From Hyphomicrobiaceae bacterium (GTDB lineage: Bacteria; Pseudomonadota; Alphaproteobacteria; Rhizobiales; Hyphomicrobiaceae): a stretch of DNA of 64,000 bases. The stretch lies in contig JAEUMD010000001.1 in NCBI GenBank assembly GCA_016793635.1, forward strand, positions 186,001-250,000, read 5' to 3'. The number at the start of each line of letters is the position of its first letter. Position 1 is the first letter of the stretch. The notes below the pieces were generated by a model. The model worked only from the letters and a program-made list of their open reading frames with translations, did not search any database and had not been told where the DNA came from. This document shows positions 26,238 to 35,551 of this stretch, piece by piece. A program made the translations under genes and the position numbers.

Positions 26238-27797
26238 TTGGAGATCGATTTGGTCGCTGCCGCTGACGAAACGCCGAACCCTCCTGCCGATCAGCGATCG
26301 GTGCAGGTCTTGCGCTGCTCAGCGGCGTCGCGCGCGACGATCGCCCGTCTGAACGCGGTGCTGCTCGCACAGGCGCATGGGAGCAAGAAGACGGTGCCCC
26401 CCGCCAATGCCGCCCTGGCGCGAGCTGTACCGGCCGGAAGTGAGCCCCTGCCGAGCGGCGGCGACATGGCGCTGGATGGTGGAGCCGGCACCGTGACGAC
26501 CGGATTCTCGACGACTGCGGCGCGTCTGCCTGCTTCGTTGACGGGAAAGCCGCACTCCCCGCTGCCGGGTGCTCCGCCACCGTCCGCTTCGACACCTCCA
26601 ACGCCCCCACCGGACACGCAACCGCAGGCCGCAGTCTCGTCGCCGCATGGGACGACAGCTATGGTGACGCCCGCCGTGGTGCCGACCAAGGTGGCTCCAC
26701 CGGCTGCCGAGATGGCTCCGCCCGCGACGCTCCAGGCAGTACCCGCGGCGCCACGGGATGCCACGCCTCTGCCTCCACCGTCCACGCGGCCGGTGGTGGT
26801 GACGGCTCCGGCGCCGATCCAGCGATCCGTTGAAGACGCACCAATCCCCGCCGGCTCTGCCGCCACCGCCCCTGGTGCGGAGCAGGCACGGCGAACGCGT
26901 GGCTTTTTCCATCGTCTGCCGGAGCCGGACGAGGCGGCGAAATCGTCCCCGTTTGCCCACAGGCCGGGAGAAAAGGCTGTCCACTTCCATGCCGGTGCCA
27001 GTGCCGCAGGCGTGCCGACGCTGGAAGATGCAGACGCGCTGCGGGCGCCGCGCCAGGGCGCGCCGGAGGCGGGGCCCATTCAAACTCCTGCGCCGGCCAC
27101 GCCGACTAGCGGACGCCTCTGGACATGGATCAGGCTCGGCGTGCGTTATGCGGCGATTGCCGTGGCGGTCTGGTTTGCCACCACGGTCGCGGCGATCGTG
27201 CTGTTCCGCTTCGTCGATCCTCCGGGATCCATGCTGATGCTGTTTCAGCGCGTCGGGGGCACCCCGATCACGCAACGCTGGACGCCGATCGAGCGCATAT
27301 CGCCCAATCTGGTTCGCGCCGTCGTCGTCTCGGAAGACGGGCGGTTCTGCAGCCACTGGGGGATCGATCCGGAAGAGATCCTGGCCGCCATCCAGCGTGC
27401 GCGCGACGGCGTTCCGCGCGGCGCGTCGACGATCACCATGCAGGTGGCCAAGAACATGTTCCTCTGGCCGTCGAAGAGTTACGTCCGCAAGGCGCTCGAG
27501 GTGCCGGCCACGCTCGCGCTCGAGGTGTTCTGGCCGAAGCGGCGCATCCTGGAAGTCTATCTCAACATTGCGGAGTGGGGCCCGGGCGTGTTCGGTGCGG
27601 AGGCGGCGTCGCAGCACCATTTCCGGAAGTCAGCGGACAAGCTGTCTCGGCGTGAGGCGGCATTGCTCGCGGTTTCCCTGCCGGCGCCGTTGCAGCGGGT
27701 GGCCGGGCGCCCTGGCGCGCTGACGGCGCGGCTTGGTCGGCTGATCGAGAGCCGCATGTCCAACAGCCCGAGCGCCGGCTCCTGCGCGCTGCGCTGA
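26238..27797 (+). CDS. mtgA: Monofunctional transglycosylase with long Pro-rich N-terminus
   Basis: This 519-residue protein has a C-terminal GT51 transglycosylase domain (about 320-500) that polymerises lipid II into glycan strands. Catalytic features include VVVSEDGRFCSHWGID (Glu) and GASTITMQVAKNMFL, plus the segments RKALEVPATLALEVFWPKRRI and EVYLNIAEWGPG. One transmembrane helix (about 295-320) precedes it. In front are about 290 residues of low-complexity Pro/Ala/Thr sequence with no recognised domain; typical MtgA is about 230-260. The first codon is TTG; ATG at 26466 is an alternative start. Confidence 0.85.
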   Translation: MEIDLVAAADETPNPPADQRSVQVLRCSAASRATIARLNAVLLAQAHGSKKTVPPANAALARAVPAGSEPLPSGGDMALDGGAGTVTTGFSTTAARLPASLTGKPHSPLPGAPPPSASTPPTPPPDTQPQAAVSSPHGTTAMVTPAVVPTKVAPPAAEMAPPATLQAVPAAPRDATPLPPPSTRPVVVTAPAPIQRSVEDAPIPAGSAATAPGAEQARRTRGFFHRLPEPDEAAKSSPFAHRPGEKAVHFHAGASAAGVPTLEDADALRAPRQGAPEAGPIQTPAPATPTSGRLWTWIRLGVRYAAIAVAVWFATTVAAIVLFRFVDPPGSMLMLFQRVGGTPITQRWTPIERISPNLVRAVVVSEDGRFCSHWGIDPEEILAAIQRARDGVPRGASTITMQVAKNMFLWPSKSYVRKALEVPATLALEVFWPKRRILEVYLNIAEWGPGVFGAEAASQHHFRKSADKLSRREAALLAVSLPAPLQRVAGRPGALTARLGRLIESRMSNSPSAGSCALR

Positions 27798-28002
27798 GCG
27801 GCCGGTCTGGCCACCGCCCCGGAAGTCCGGTCGATGTTGGTGGCGTCGCTCTCGTGATCCATCAAGCATCGTTAGATCACGCCCGGACAAGAGCTTTGGG
27901 GGCGATCGATGCTCTCATCTCAACCGACACACACTCGAAGCAAAGCGGCCGACGCTGGGCGCCGGCAGCTCGCTTGGTCGCTGGGCGTGAGTAGGAAAGC
28001 GA

Positions 28003-28854
28003 TCAGCTCCCCGCGCGTTTCCCACCTGCCGCCAGGATGTCGGCGATCAGCGCGCCGTCGTCGATGCGCAGACCGTGGTCGCCCGGCGAGATGATGCGCT
28101 CGGCGCGGCCGGCGAGGGCCGGGACGGCGTTCATGTCCTGGCTCCAGCCGGGGGCGATGCTGTCGCCGGCTCCGGGTGTCGGCTCGGTGGCACGCACGAT
28201 GCTGACGTAGCGGGCGGCCGGGTGCGGCTGACGGTTGAGCCAGCCGAGCAGCGAATTGGGGCGCTCGCGCCAGAGCTCGCGGTAGAGCACCTGCGAGCGG
28301 TTGACAGTTCCGGCGCCGAAAAATGGCGCGACCCAGCCGAGCGGCGATTCCGAGAGGGCGGAACCGACCTCGGCCACGGCGGTGCCGAGATGCGGGGTGG
28401 CGATCGTCACCAAGGTATCGATCTTGACGCTACGGTCGACCACGGCGGCATAGCGCGCGACAACGCCGCCAGCCGAGTGCGCGACGACGGCGATGCGCTC
28501 ACGCGGATGCTGCGCGGCGACGTAGGCGAGGTTGCTCACGAGAAACGCCGCCTGGACCGGGATCGGCGCCTCGGTCGGCAAGTCGATGGTGTAGAGGCGG
28601 TTGGCAGCCGTGGTTTTGGCGAGCGTGGAGCGAGGCCGGCCATCGGGACCGTAGAAAAGGTGGCCGCCATCCTGCCAGCCGCGGCTGTGAAGCACGGGTA
28701 CGATGCCCGAGTAGCGCCAGCTCCCGGCCGAACCGAGATAGCCCTGGACCAGGACGAGCGTATCGGCGGCGGCGGACAGCGCGGAACCAGCCAGCATGGC
28801 GAGGCCCAGCAGCGAGGCGCGCGCGAACCGCGCCTTGCGCGAGATCTGAAACAT
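28003..28854 (-). CDS. Secreted alpha/beta-hydrolase (esterase/lipase-like)
   Basis: This 283-residue protein has a cleavable signal peptide (cut near AAADTL, about residue 30) and an alpha/beta-hydrolase core. It includes VLVQGYLG (oxyanion region), the nucleophile elbow AHSAGG (Ser127), IDTLVTIATPHLGTAV resembling bacterial lipases, and a C-terminal GDHGL whose His260 is the likely catalytic His. It should act in the periplasm or outside. It resembles triacylglycerol-lipase-type esterases; the substrate is unknown. Confidence 0.8.
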   Translation of the reverse strand: MFQISRKARFARASLLGLAMLAGSALSAAADTLVLVQGYLGSAGSWRYSGIVPVLHSRGWQDGGHLFYGPDGRPRSTLAKTTAANRLYTIDLPTEAPIPVQAAFLVSNLAYVAAQHPRERIAVVAHSAGGVVARYAAVVDRSVKIDTLVTIATPHLGTAVAEVGSALSESPLGWVAPFFGAGTVNRSQVLYRELWRERPNSLLGWLNRQPHPAARYVSIVRATEPTPGAGDSIAPGWSQDMNAVPALAGRAERIISPGDHGLRIDDGALIADILAAGGKRAGS

Positions 28855-29375
28855 TGAAATCCCCTTTGCATTTCCTCAAGTTGTGCCGAAAGCTCGAGCG
28901 GTGCAGCGAACTCTTCCGACAAACAATATTCGTAATTGCGAATGTAAGAATACTACATCTAAGAGCGACCGCCTGTGAGTTCCGTCACATGCGACAAAAA
29001 TATCTTTCGCCCGGGATTAATAGTGCCCGCTTCATTCTGCTCATGCGAACTGCCGCAGTAGAGGCGTTTTCAAGGCGCGGGGAAAACGCCGATAGAATGG
29101 CGTGTTGGTCGAAAAGGATACATCGGCGGCATCGTTTTGCACTGCAAAAACAAGGGCCCTTGAGGCGTTCCTGGGGCGGTCAATTCGGCTCGTCGGCGAC
29201 ACTCCTGAGCAAGAAATGTCGTTCATTCGAATACGGGAATATGTTAACCAAGCAGCGCGTTCGCACCAGGAGGTGGGATGTGCCGCGTACCCGTGGATGC
29301 GGTTCGTCAGGGGCACGGCTTCGTCAAAATTCGTCCAGCGGTCCGTCAGCGTCTGGATATCAAGGGAGTTACGTC
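28855..29375. other. Intergenic region with a strong hairpin
   Basis: This region separates the divergent hydrolase and DUF2147 genes. The frame in phase with the downstream gene is open back to 28854 but looks non-coding. A 9-bp stem-loop lies at 29063-29090; the rest shows no clear feature. Confidence 0.45.
29063..29090. other. Intergenic hairpin
   Basis: GGCGTTTTC (29063-29071) pairs perfectly with GAAAACGCC (29082-29090) across a 10-base loop. It lies about 285 bases upstream of the DUF2147 gene. It has no T-run, so it is not an obvious terminator; it could be part of an untranslated leader or a small RNA. Confidence 0.5.
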
Positions 29376-29732
29376 ATGAAGAAGGCTATTGCTGTCGTCG
29401 TCGGTCTGGCTGCGCTCGGTTTCAGCACCGCCGCTTTTGCCAATCCGATGGTCGGCAAGTGGAAGTGGGACGCCTTCACCATCGAGTGCAAGGAAGGCGG
29501 CGCTAACGGCATGTCGTGCGTCGTCGTCGACGGCCCGAAGAACAAGGGCATGGAGATGGTCAAGTCCAAGCTCGAGGCGAAGGATGGTGCTCACGTCGGC
29601 CAGATCGCGCATCCGATGACGGGTGAGACCTACAACGCCAAGATGGTTCAGGACGGCGCCGACGCCTTCAAGATGGACGGCTGCACGGCGGCTGGCGCCT
29701 GCGCCAGCGGCACCTTCACGCGCGTGAAGTAA
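29376..29732 (+). CDS. Secreted DUF2147-like protein
   Basis: This 118-residue protein has a signal peptide cut near AFANP (about residue 22). A compact domain follows, with GKWKWDAF, then IAHPMTGETYNAKMVQDG and the GCTAAG motif expected of DUF2147-type lipocalin-like proteins. It is probably periplasmic. The frame is open further upstream but the ATG at 29376 follows AAGGGAG. A very strong terminator follows. No function is established for the family. Confidence 0.75.
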   Translation: MKKAIAVVVGLAALGFSTAAFANPMVGKWKWDAFTIECKEGGANGMSCVVVDGPKNKGMEMVKSKLEAKDGAHVGQIAHPMTGETYNAKMVQDGADAFKMDGCTAAGACASGTFTRVK

Positions 29733-29770
29733 GCAGCGCGGCCGGCCGATCCGGCCGGCTCGATGTCTCG

Positions 29771-29810
29771 GCGGCGCCGCGCTCGATCAGCGCGGCGCCG
29801 CTTGCGTTTC
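29771..29810 (+). terminator. Strong intrinsic terminator
   Basis: A 13-bp perfect GC-rich stem (GCGGCGCCGCGCT with AGCGCGGCGCCGC) and 5-base loop is followed by CTTGCGTTTC. It ends the DUF2147 transcript before tRNA-Val. Confidence 0.8.
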
Positions 29811-29919
29811 GCCCCCCGAGCCACGCGGAGCACGGAGTTCGTGATGCGCTTGACAGGCCCGCTCCCGCGCTCGATAAGAGCCCCCTTGGCGGGCGCGTCG
29901 CACTGATGCGCTCAGGACC

Positions 29920-29994
29920 GGGCGGTTAGCTCAGCGGTAGAGCACACCCTTCACACGGGTGGGGTCATAGGTTCAATCCCTATACCGCCCACCA
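29920..29994 (+). tRNA. tRNA-Val (anticodon CAC)
   Basis: The cloverleaf is complete. The acceptor GGGCGGT pairs with ACCGCCC, the D-arm reads TAGCTCAGCGGTAGAGCA, the anticodon stem CACCC/GGGTG encloses TTCACAC, the T-loop contains GGTTCAATCC, and CCA is encoded at the end. The CAC anticodon assigns it to valine. Confidence 0.97.
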
Positions 29995-30019
29995 TCGGTT
30001 CTCCCTCGATCGGGCATAA

Positions 30020-30052
30020 AGCAGGCCGGCACCGCGAAGCGGCACCGGCCTT
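30020..30052 (-). terminator. Hairpin ending the xsc operon
   Basis: On the minus strand GGCCGG(TG)CCGC pairs with GCGG(TG)CCGGCC around a TTC loop, followed by CTGCTTTATG. It lies 26 bases past the xsc stop and is a reasonable terminator for the sulfonate operon, despite a two-base internal mismatch in the stem. Confidence 0.6.
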
Positions 30053-30077
30053 GAGTTTACGCGGCCGGCGGGCCGCG

Positions 30078-31862
30078 TCAGTCGGCGAGCACCTGCTCGT
30101 TGCGCATGTCGGCGCCGTCGATGCCGGCGACGCGCACCGGCTTCTTCATGGCGTCGCGGCGGAATGGCTCGCCGAGTTCCTGGTTCAGAATGACTTCGAT
30201 GAAGGTGGTGACCTTGTCCTCCATCTGCGCGCGGACCGCCTCTTTGAGTGCGGCGGTGAGGTCGCCCATCGTCGAGACGGCGACGCCCTTCAGCCCGCAC
30301 GCATCGGCGACCTTGGCGTAGCTGAGGTTGGGGTTGAGCTCGGTGCCGACGAAGTTATTGTCGAACCAGAGGGTCGTGTTGCGCTTCTCCGCGCCCCACT
30401 GGTAGTTGCGGAAAATGACCATGGTGATCGCCGGCCAGCCGTCGCGGCCGCACGCCGTCATCTCGTTCATCGAGATGCCGAATGCACCATCGCCCGCGAA
30501 GCCGATGACCGGCACGTCGGGGCAGCCGATCTTCGCGCCGAGCACCGACGGGAAGCCATAGCCGCAAGGACCGAACAGGCCCGGTGCGAGGTACTTCCGT
30601 CCCTCCTCGAAGGTCGGGTAGGCATTGCCGATGGCGCAATTGTTGCCGATATCGGACGAGACGATCGCGCCCTTCGGCAGAGCGGATTGGATAGCGCGCC
30701 AAGCCATGCGCGGCGACATGCGGTCGGGATCGCGGCGGCGCGAGTCCTCGTTCCACGACGTGCCGGGATCGTCATCCTCGTGGTCCATGCTGGAGAGCGT
30801 TTGCAACCATGCGGACTTGGTCTGGTGAATGAGCGCCTTGCGCTCCGCGCGACCGGCATTGCCCGCGCTCGGCGACAGCTTCGCCAGGATCTGCTCGGCG
30901 ACCTTGCGGGCGTCGCCGCAGATGCCGACGCTGACGCGCTTGGTCAGGCCGATGCGGTCGGCGTTGATGTCGACCTGGATGATCTTGGCGGTCTTCGGCC
31001 AGTAGTCGATGCCGTAGCCCGGCAGGGTCGAGAACGGATTGAGGCGCGTGCCGAGCGCCAGCACGACATCGGCCTTGGCGATCAGCTCCATCGCCGCCTT
31101 CGAGCCGTTGTAGCCGAGCGGTCCGCAGGCGAGGGGATGGGAGCCGGGGAAGCTATCGTTGTGCTGGTAGTTGTTGCAGACGGGCGCGTCGAGCCGCTCG
31201 GCCAGCGCCTTGGTCGCCGGTATGGCGCCCGCAAGCACCACGCCGGCGCCGGAAAGGATTACGGGGAACTGTGCTTCGGACAAGAGTTTAGCTGCTTCCG
31301 CAATCGAATTTTCGGCGCCACCGGTGCGCTCGATGCGCACGATCTGCGGTAGCTCGATATCGACGACCTGGGTCCAGAAATCACGCGGCACGTTGATCTG
31401 CGCCGGAGCCGAGCCGCGCCACGCCTTGCTGATGACGCGGTTCAGCACCTCGGCGACGCGCGTCGCATCGCGCACCTCCTCCTGGTAGCAGACCATGTCG
31501 CGGAACAGCGCCATCTGCTCGACTTCCTGGAAGCCACCCTGGCCGATCGTGCGGTTGGCGGCCTGCGGTGTGACGAGCACCATCGGCGTATGGTTCCAGT
31601 AGGCAGTCTTGATGGCGGTGACGAAGCCGGTGACGCCCGGTCCGTTCTGAGCGATCGCCATCGCCATCTTGCCCGTCGCACGGGTGTAGCCATCGGCCAT
31701 GATGCCGGCGTTGCTCTCGTGCGCGCAGTCCCAGAACGTGATGCCCGCTCTCGGGAACAGATCCGACACGGGCATCATCGCTGAGCCGATGATACCGAAG
31801 GCGTGCTGGATGCCATGCATCTGCAGCACCTTCACGAAGGCTTCCTCGGTGGTCATCTTCAC
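30078..31862 (-). CDS. xsc: Sulfoacetaldehyde acetyltransferase
   Basis: This 594-residue thiamine-diphosphate enzyme desulfonates sulfoacetaldehyde with phosphate to acetyl phosphate and sulfite, the C-S cleavage step of taurine, isethionate and sulfoacetate catabolism. The N-terminus MKMTTEEAFVKVLQ, the DCAHESNAGIMADGYTRATG segment with the cofactor Glu, and the C-terminal GDGAFGISMNEMT motif are typical of Xsc. The first codon is GTG at 31862; ATG at 31856 would also fit. It is the last gene of the sulfonate operon. Sulfite oxidation and phosphotransacetylase must be elsewhere. Confidence 0.95.
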   Translation of the reverse strand: MKMTTEEAFVKVLQMHGIQHAFGIIGSAMMPVSDLFPRAGITFWDCAHESNAGIMADGYTRATGKMAMAIAQNGPGVTGFVTAIKTAYWNHTPMVLVTPQAANRTIGQGGFQEVEQMALFRDMVCYQEEVRDATRVAEVLNRVISKAWRGSAPAQINVPRDFWTQVVDIELPQIVRIERTGGAENSIAEAAKLLSEAQFPVILSGAGVVLAGAIPATKALAERLDAPVCNNYQHNDSFPGSHPLACGPLGYNGSKAAMELIAKADVVLALGTRLNPFSTLPGYGIDYWPKTAKIIQVDINADRIGLTKRVSVGICGDARKVAEQILAKLSPSAGNAGRAERKALIHQTKSAWLQTLSSMDHEDDDPGTSWNEDSRRRDPDRMSPRMAWRAIQSALPKGAIVSSDIGNNCAIGNAYPTFEEGRKYLAPGLFGPCGYGFPSVLGAKIGCPDVPVIGFAGDGAFGISMNEMTACGRDGWPAITMVIFRNYQWGAEKRNTTLWFDNNFVGTELNPNLSYAKVADACGLKGVAVSTMGDLTAALKEAVRAQMEDKVTTFIEVILNQELGEPFRRDAMKKPVRVAGIDGADMRNEQVLAD

Positions 31863-31927
31863 GGGTTTGATCCTTGTTTTTCAGATGTCGCGTCGTGTTG
31901 CGTTGTCGGGTGCGCGGAAGCACGCGG

Positions 31928-32809
31928 TCAGGCGGCGCTCGATGCCAGGCGTGGAGCGAGCAGGCGGGGCAGCGCGCTCGGAGTATCGGCCACAGCGACG
32001 CCAGCTTTTTCAAGCGCGGCGCGTTTCGATGCGTAATCGCCTTTGCCGCCGGAGACGATGGCGCCAGCGTGCCCCATCTTCTTTCCCGGTGGTGACTGGC
32101 GGCCAGCGATGAAGGCGACGACGGGCTTCTTCATGGTGCGCGCATAGTCCGCCGCTTCTTCTTCGGCCGAGCCGCCGATCTCGCCGCAGAGCACGACCGC
32201 GTCGGTGCCCGGGTCGGCATCGAGGATGCGCAGGGCGTCGGCCGAGTTCGTGCCGATCATCGGATCGCCGCCGACCCCGTAGAAGACCGATTGTCCCATA
32301 CCCGCTTGCGTCAGCACGAGGCTGACGAGCGTGCCGAGGCTGCCGGAACGGGAAATGACGCCGACGCGGCCGTTGCTGAAGACGCGGTCGTTGAACGCCG
32401 GCATGATGCCGACGAAGCACTCCCCGATGGTGACGAGCCCGGCAGTGTTGGGTCCGACGATGCGCGTGCCGTTGGCGCGCGCCGCGACGTGGATCTCCAT
32501 CACGTCGTGGGACGGTATGTGCTCGGTGAGGCAGACGAGAAGGCGTGCGCCCGCTTCACAAGCATCGATCGCCGCGGCTTTCGCCAGCATTGGGGGTATG
32601 AACATGCACGAGACGTCGAACGGCGCCGTCTTCGCTGCGTCGCGGGCGCTGGCGAACACGGGCACGCCGAGATGCTCGCTGCCCGCCTTCGACGGATTGA
32701 CACCGCCGATCACCTTGGAGCCGTAGTCCTGCATCGCCTTCGTCCAGAACGTGCCCTGCTTGCCGGTGATGCCTTGGATGAGGATGCGGTCGTTCCTGCG
32801 CGGGATCAT
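31928..32809 (-). CDS. SucD-like CoA-ligase alpha subunit (probable sulfoacetate-CoA ligase)
   Basis: This 293-residue protein is the alpha chain of a succinyl-CoA-synthetase-type ADP-forming ligase. The CoA-binding Rossmann part has GITGKQGTF, and the active-site phosphohistidine is His247 in [10 protein letters not shown]. It overlaps the beta-subunit gene by four bases (ATGA), so the two chains are translationally coupled. Sitting between sauS-like and xsc genes, it most likely activates sulfoacetate to sulfoacetyl-CoA with ATP. A related ADP-forming ligase type has been reported in sulfoquinovose pathways (from memory). Substrate is inferred, not read from sequence. Confidence 0.8.
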   Translation of the reverse strand: MIPRRNDRILIQGITGKQGTFWTKAMQDYGSKVIGGVNPSKAGSEHLGVPVFASARDAAKTAPFDVSCMFIPPMLAKAAAIDACEAGARLLVCLTEHIPSHDVMEIHVAARANGTRIVGPNTAGLVTIGECFVGIMPAFNDRVFSNGRVGVISRSGSLGTLVSLVLTQAGMGQSVFYGVGGDPMIGTNSADALRILDADPGTDAVVLCGEIGGSAEEEAADYARTMKKPVVAFIAGRQSPPGKKMGHAGAIVSGGKGDYASKRAALEKAGVAVADTPSALPRLLAPRLASSAA

Positions 32810-33948
32810 GCTCGCACCTCGTGGTCTGCCGCCGCGGCAACGGCCGCTTTCACCGCGTCGTCCATCAGGTCGTAAGGTTCGATGCCGAGCCGCTCGCGCA
32901 CGAGTGCCACCGCTTGATCTTCGCCCGTGCCGTGAATCGTGAAGAAGATCGGCACGTCGGGAGAGAGCTCCTGCCAGGCATTGATGACGCCCTCGGCCAT
33001 CACGTCCGTTCGCGCGAACGCACCGCAGAAATTGACGAGAACGCTTTTGACGTTCTGGTTGGCGAGCACGATAGAGAGCGCGGTCTTCGCCTTGGTGTAG
33101 GCCTCGCCACCGATCTCGAGAAAGTTCGCCGGCCGACCGCCGAAATGCGCGACGACATCCATCGTCGTCATGGTGAGGCCGGCACCGTTGGCAAGAATGC
33201 CGACGGAGCCGTCGAGCTCGATGTATTTGAGCCCGGCGGCGGCGGCTTCCGCCTCGAGCCGTGTATATTTCTCGGGCGCGGCCGTCGCGGCGATTTCCGC
33301 CTGTCGCGGTACGGCGCCGTCGTCGATGGTCAGCTTGCAGTCGAGCGCGATGATGCGGTTGTCCGTGGTGACCACCAGCGGATTGATCTCGATGAGTTCG
33401 GCGTCGAGGTCGCGATATGCGCGATAGAGAGCGAGCAGCACGCGCACAAGTTCGCCGGCGACGGCATCGAGGCCAAGTCCTTTGATAGCATTACGTGCCT
33501 GCTCGTCGGTCAACCCGGTCGCAATCGCAATGGCGACCCGGCGCATCGCGTGCGGGTCCTTTTCCGCGACCTCCTCGACATCCATGCCGCCCATCGCCGA
33601 GAAAAGGAGCATCGGCCCCTTCGACGCGCTGTCGTTGAGGATCGAGGCGTAGAGTTCTCTGGCAATTCCGGTCTGTGCTTCGACGAGAACGCGATGAACC
33701 GGCCATCCGCCGATCTCCATGCCGAGGATCGCGCTGGCGTGCGCGCGCGACTCGGCCGGTGTGGCGGCAAGCTTGATGCCGCCTGCCTTCCCGCGCTTGC
33801 CTGTCGGCACCTGCGCCTTCACAACGCATTTGCCGATCTCGCGTGCAGCAGCCTCTGCCTCGTCGGGGGTGGCCGCCAGCCGGCTCACGGGCACGGCAAT
33901 GCCATGGCGCGCCAGCAGCGGCTTTGCTGCATGCTCCTCGAAATTCAT
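32806..33948 (-). CDS. SucC-like CoA-ligase beta subunit (probable sulfoacetate-CoA ligase)
   Basis: This 380-residue protein is the beta chain, an ATP-grasp domain (about 1-230) followed by a CoA-ligase domain. Visible parts are VVKAQVPTGKRGKAGGIKLA, ELIEINPLVVT, and NGAGLTMTTMDVVAHFGGRPANFLEIGG. The start at 33948 (MNFEEHAAKPLL) matches the usual SucC N-terminus; earlier in-frame codons lack it. True succinyl-CoA synthetase is usually encoded with other TCA genes, not beside xsc, so a dedicated sulfonate ligase is favoured. Confidence 0.8.
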   Translation of the reverse strand: MNFEEHAAKPLLARHGIAVPVSRLAATPDEAEAAAREIGKCVVKAQVPTGKRGKAGGIKLAATPAESRAHASAILGMEIGGWPVHRVLVEAQTGIARELYASILNDSASKGPMLLFSAMGGMDVEEVAEKDPHAMRRVAIAIATGLTDEQARNAIKGLGLDAVAGELVRVLLALYRAYRDLDAELIEINPLVVTTDNRIIALDCKLTIDDGAVPRQAEIAATAAPEKYTRLEAEAAAAGLKYIELDGSVGILANGAGLTMTTMDVVAHFGGRPANFLEIGGEAYTKAKTALSIVLANQNVKSVLVNFCGAFARTDVMAEGVINAWQELSPDVPIFFTIHGTGEDQAVALVRERLGIEPYDLMDDAVKAAVAAAADHEVRA

Positions 33949-34026
33949 ATCAACTCCACTGCTCCGCAGTGCGTGAGGGGGCTGAGCGCGAGTCTGCCTC
34001 TCGCACACAGGGGTGGGCGGGCGCGG

Positions 34027-35478
34027 CTATTTGCCGAACTTCGCCCAGTAGGCGCCGAACAGCTCTTCCTCGGGCGGCTTGTCTTCGGGGATCGTCGACA
34101 CGAGATGCGTGACGTTGACGAACAGTCGCCAGTTGAGATTGTCGGAGAAGGAATTGCCCTGCCAGCTCCCGCAACCCATCGTCAGCGTGAAGGGAAGGGC
34201 GTTGTCGAAGCCGCCGCCGTTGCCGAACGTGTGCGCCTGGTTGACGAGCACGCGGACCACATCGCTGTCGCGTGCCAGTTCGCGGGCGTGATCCATATCC
34301 TTGGTGTGGATGCCGCACGAGTGACCGCGGCCCTGGTAATCCAGGATCTGCTTCACCAGCCGCTTGGCGTCGGCGAAATCGCGGGCGCGGTAGACGGTCA
34401 GCACCAGGGAGAGTTTCTCGCCTGAGAGCGGATAGGCTTTACCGATGCCGGCTTCCTCGGCCATCACGAACGCGCAGCCGGTGGCGTCCTGTCCAAGCTC
34501 GAACACGTCGATGAGGGCTTCTGGCGCCTGCGCGATGACGCGGCGGTTGAGCTGTCCGTCCACCCAGAGGCGGTCGATGATGCGCTGGCGCTCGGCGGGT
34601 GTCGCCATGTAGCCGCCGACGCGCTTCAACGCCGCGATGGCATCGTCGTAGACGGCATCGACGACGACGATCGAATTTTCCGAGGAGCACGAGGTCGCGT
34701 AGTCGAACGTCTTCGACGCCATGATCTTGCGCGCGGCGTCGTCGAGGTCGGCGGACGTGTCGATGATGACGGGGGCGTTCCCGAGTCCGACGCCGAGCGC
34801 GGGCTTGCCCGACGAGTAGGCTTGCTTGACGTTCTTCTGACTGCCGGTGCAGACGACGAGGTCGGCTTGGCTCATCAACTCGTTGGTGGTCTCGCGCGTG
34901 ACGGGCGCTGGCAGGATCTGCACGAGGTCTGCCGGAAGACCGATGCGCTCGAGCTCGGCGCGCATGCCGTCGACTGCCGGTTTCGAGGCGGCCCACGCAG
35001 TCGGCGGCGGCGCGATTACGACCGCATTGCCACCCTTGAGAGCCATCATCGCCTTGTTCACGGGCGTCGCCGACGGGTTCGTCGAGGGCGTGATGGCAGC
35101 GACGACGCCCACCGGCTTCGCCCACTTGACGATACCCTTTTCGGGAAGCTCCTCGATGACGCCGGTCGATTTCACGCGCAGCAGGTCGCGCAGAGTGCCG
35201 AACGTCTTGCGCTGATTCTTGATGATCTTGCTCTCGACGTTGCCGATGCCGGTGACCTCGACGGCGACTTCGGCCAGTGCCTTGGCGTTCTCGGGCTTGT
35301 AGATCGACCACGCCAGCGCGGTCACGGCTTCGTCGATCCGTGCCTGTCCACCTTCTGCGATCTCCTCGCCGTAGGTGGCCATGGCGACGCGGGCGCGCGC
35401 TACGACCATGGCGACAACGGCGTGCGGCGGCATCGGTCCCTGCAGGCGTTCGGTCAGGCGATGGGCGGGCTCGGCCAT
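34027..35478 (-). CDS. sauS: Acylating sulfoacetaldehyde dehydrogenase (SauS-like)
   Basis: This 483-residue aldehyde dehydrogenase is of the CoA-acylating type (EutE/AdhE-like). The catalytic Cys264 is in ATSCSSENS, and PSTNPSATPVNKAMMALKGGNAVVI and HTFGNGGGFDNALPFTLTMGCGSW are conserved with the SauS group. It should reduce sulfoacetyl-CoA to sulfoacetaldehyde with NAD(P)H, feeding Xsc. It is the first gene of its operon, with a dyad (35508-35522) 30 bases before the start. Confidence 0.88.
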   Translation of the reverse strand: MAEPAHRLTERLQGPMPPHAVVAMVVARARVAMATYGEEIAEGGQARIDEAVTALAWSIYKPENAKALAEVAVEVTGIGNVESKIIKNQRKTFGTLRDLLRVKSTGVIEELPEKGIVKWAKPVGVVAAITPSTNPSATPVNKAMMALKGGNAVVIAPPPTAWAASKPAVDGMRAELERIGLPADLVQILPAPVTRETTNELMSQADLVVCTGSQKNVKQAYSSGKPALGVGLGNAPVIIDTSADLDDAARKIMASKTFDYATSCSSENSIVVVDAVYDDAIAALKRVGGYMATPAERQRIIDRLWVDGQLNRRVIAQAPEALIDVFELGQDATGCAFVMAEEAGIGKAYPLSGEKLSLVLTVYRARDFADAKRLVKQILDYQGRGHSCGIHTKDMDHARELARDSDVVRVLVNQAHTFGNGGGFDNALPFTLTMGCGSWQGNSFSDNLNWRLFVNVTHLVSTIPEDKPPEEELFGAYWAKFGK

Positions 35479-35507
35479 GCTGGCTTGTTGCTTTCAAGTT
35501 TGCAAAC

Positions 35508-35522
35508 GGGACGTGGTGTCCC
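35508..35522. promoter_or_regulatory. Candidate IclR operator 1 (before sauS)
   Basis: GGGACGTGGTGTCCC has arms GGGAC/GTCCC. It matches the dyad at 38776 at 10 of 15 positions, with all differences transitions. It lies 30 bases upstream of sauS, between tctA and sauS, so it suits control of the enzyme operon. Confidence 0.45.
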
Positions 35523-35551
35523 ATTTATAGTGATGTGACCGGAGGCGACTG

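Noticed and set aside
28854..29375. N-terminal extension of the DUF2147 protein
   Set aside because: A signal peptide and RBS fix the start at 29376. The extension shows no protein-like pattern.
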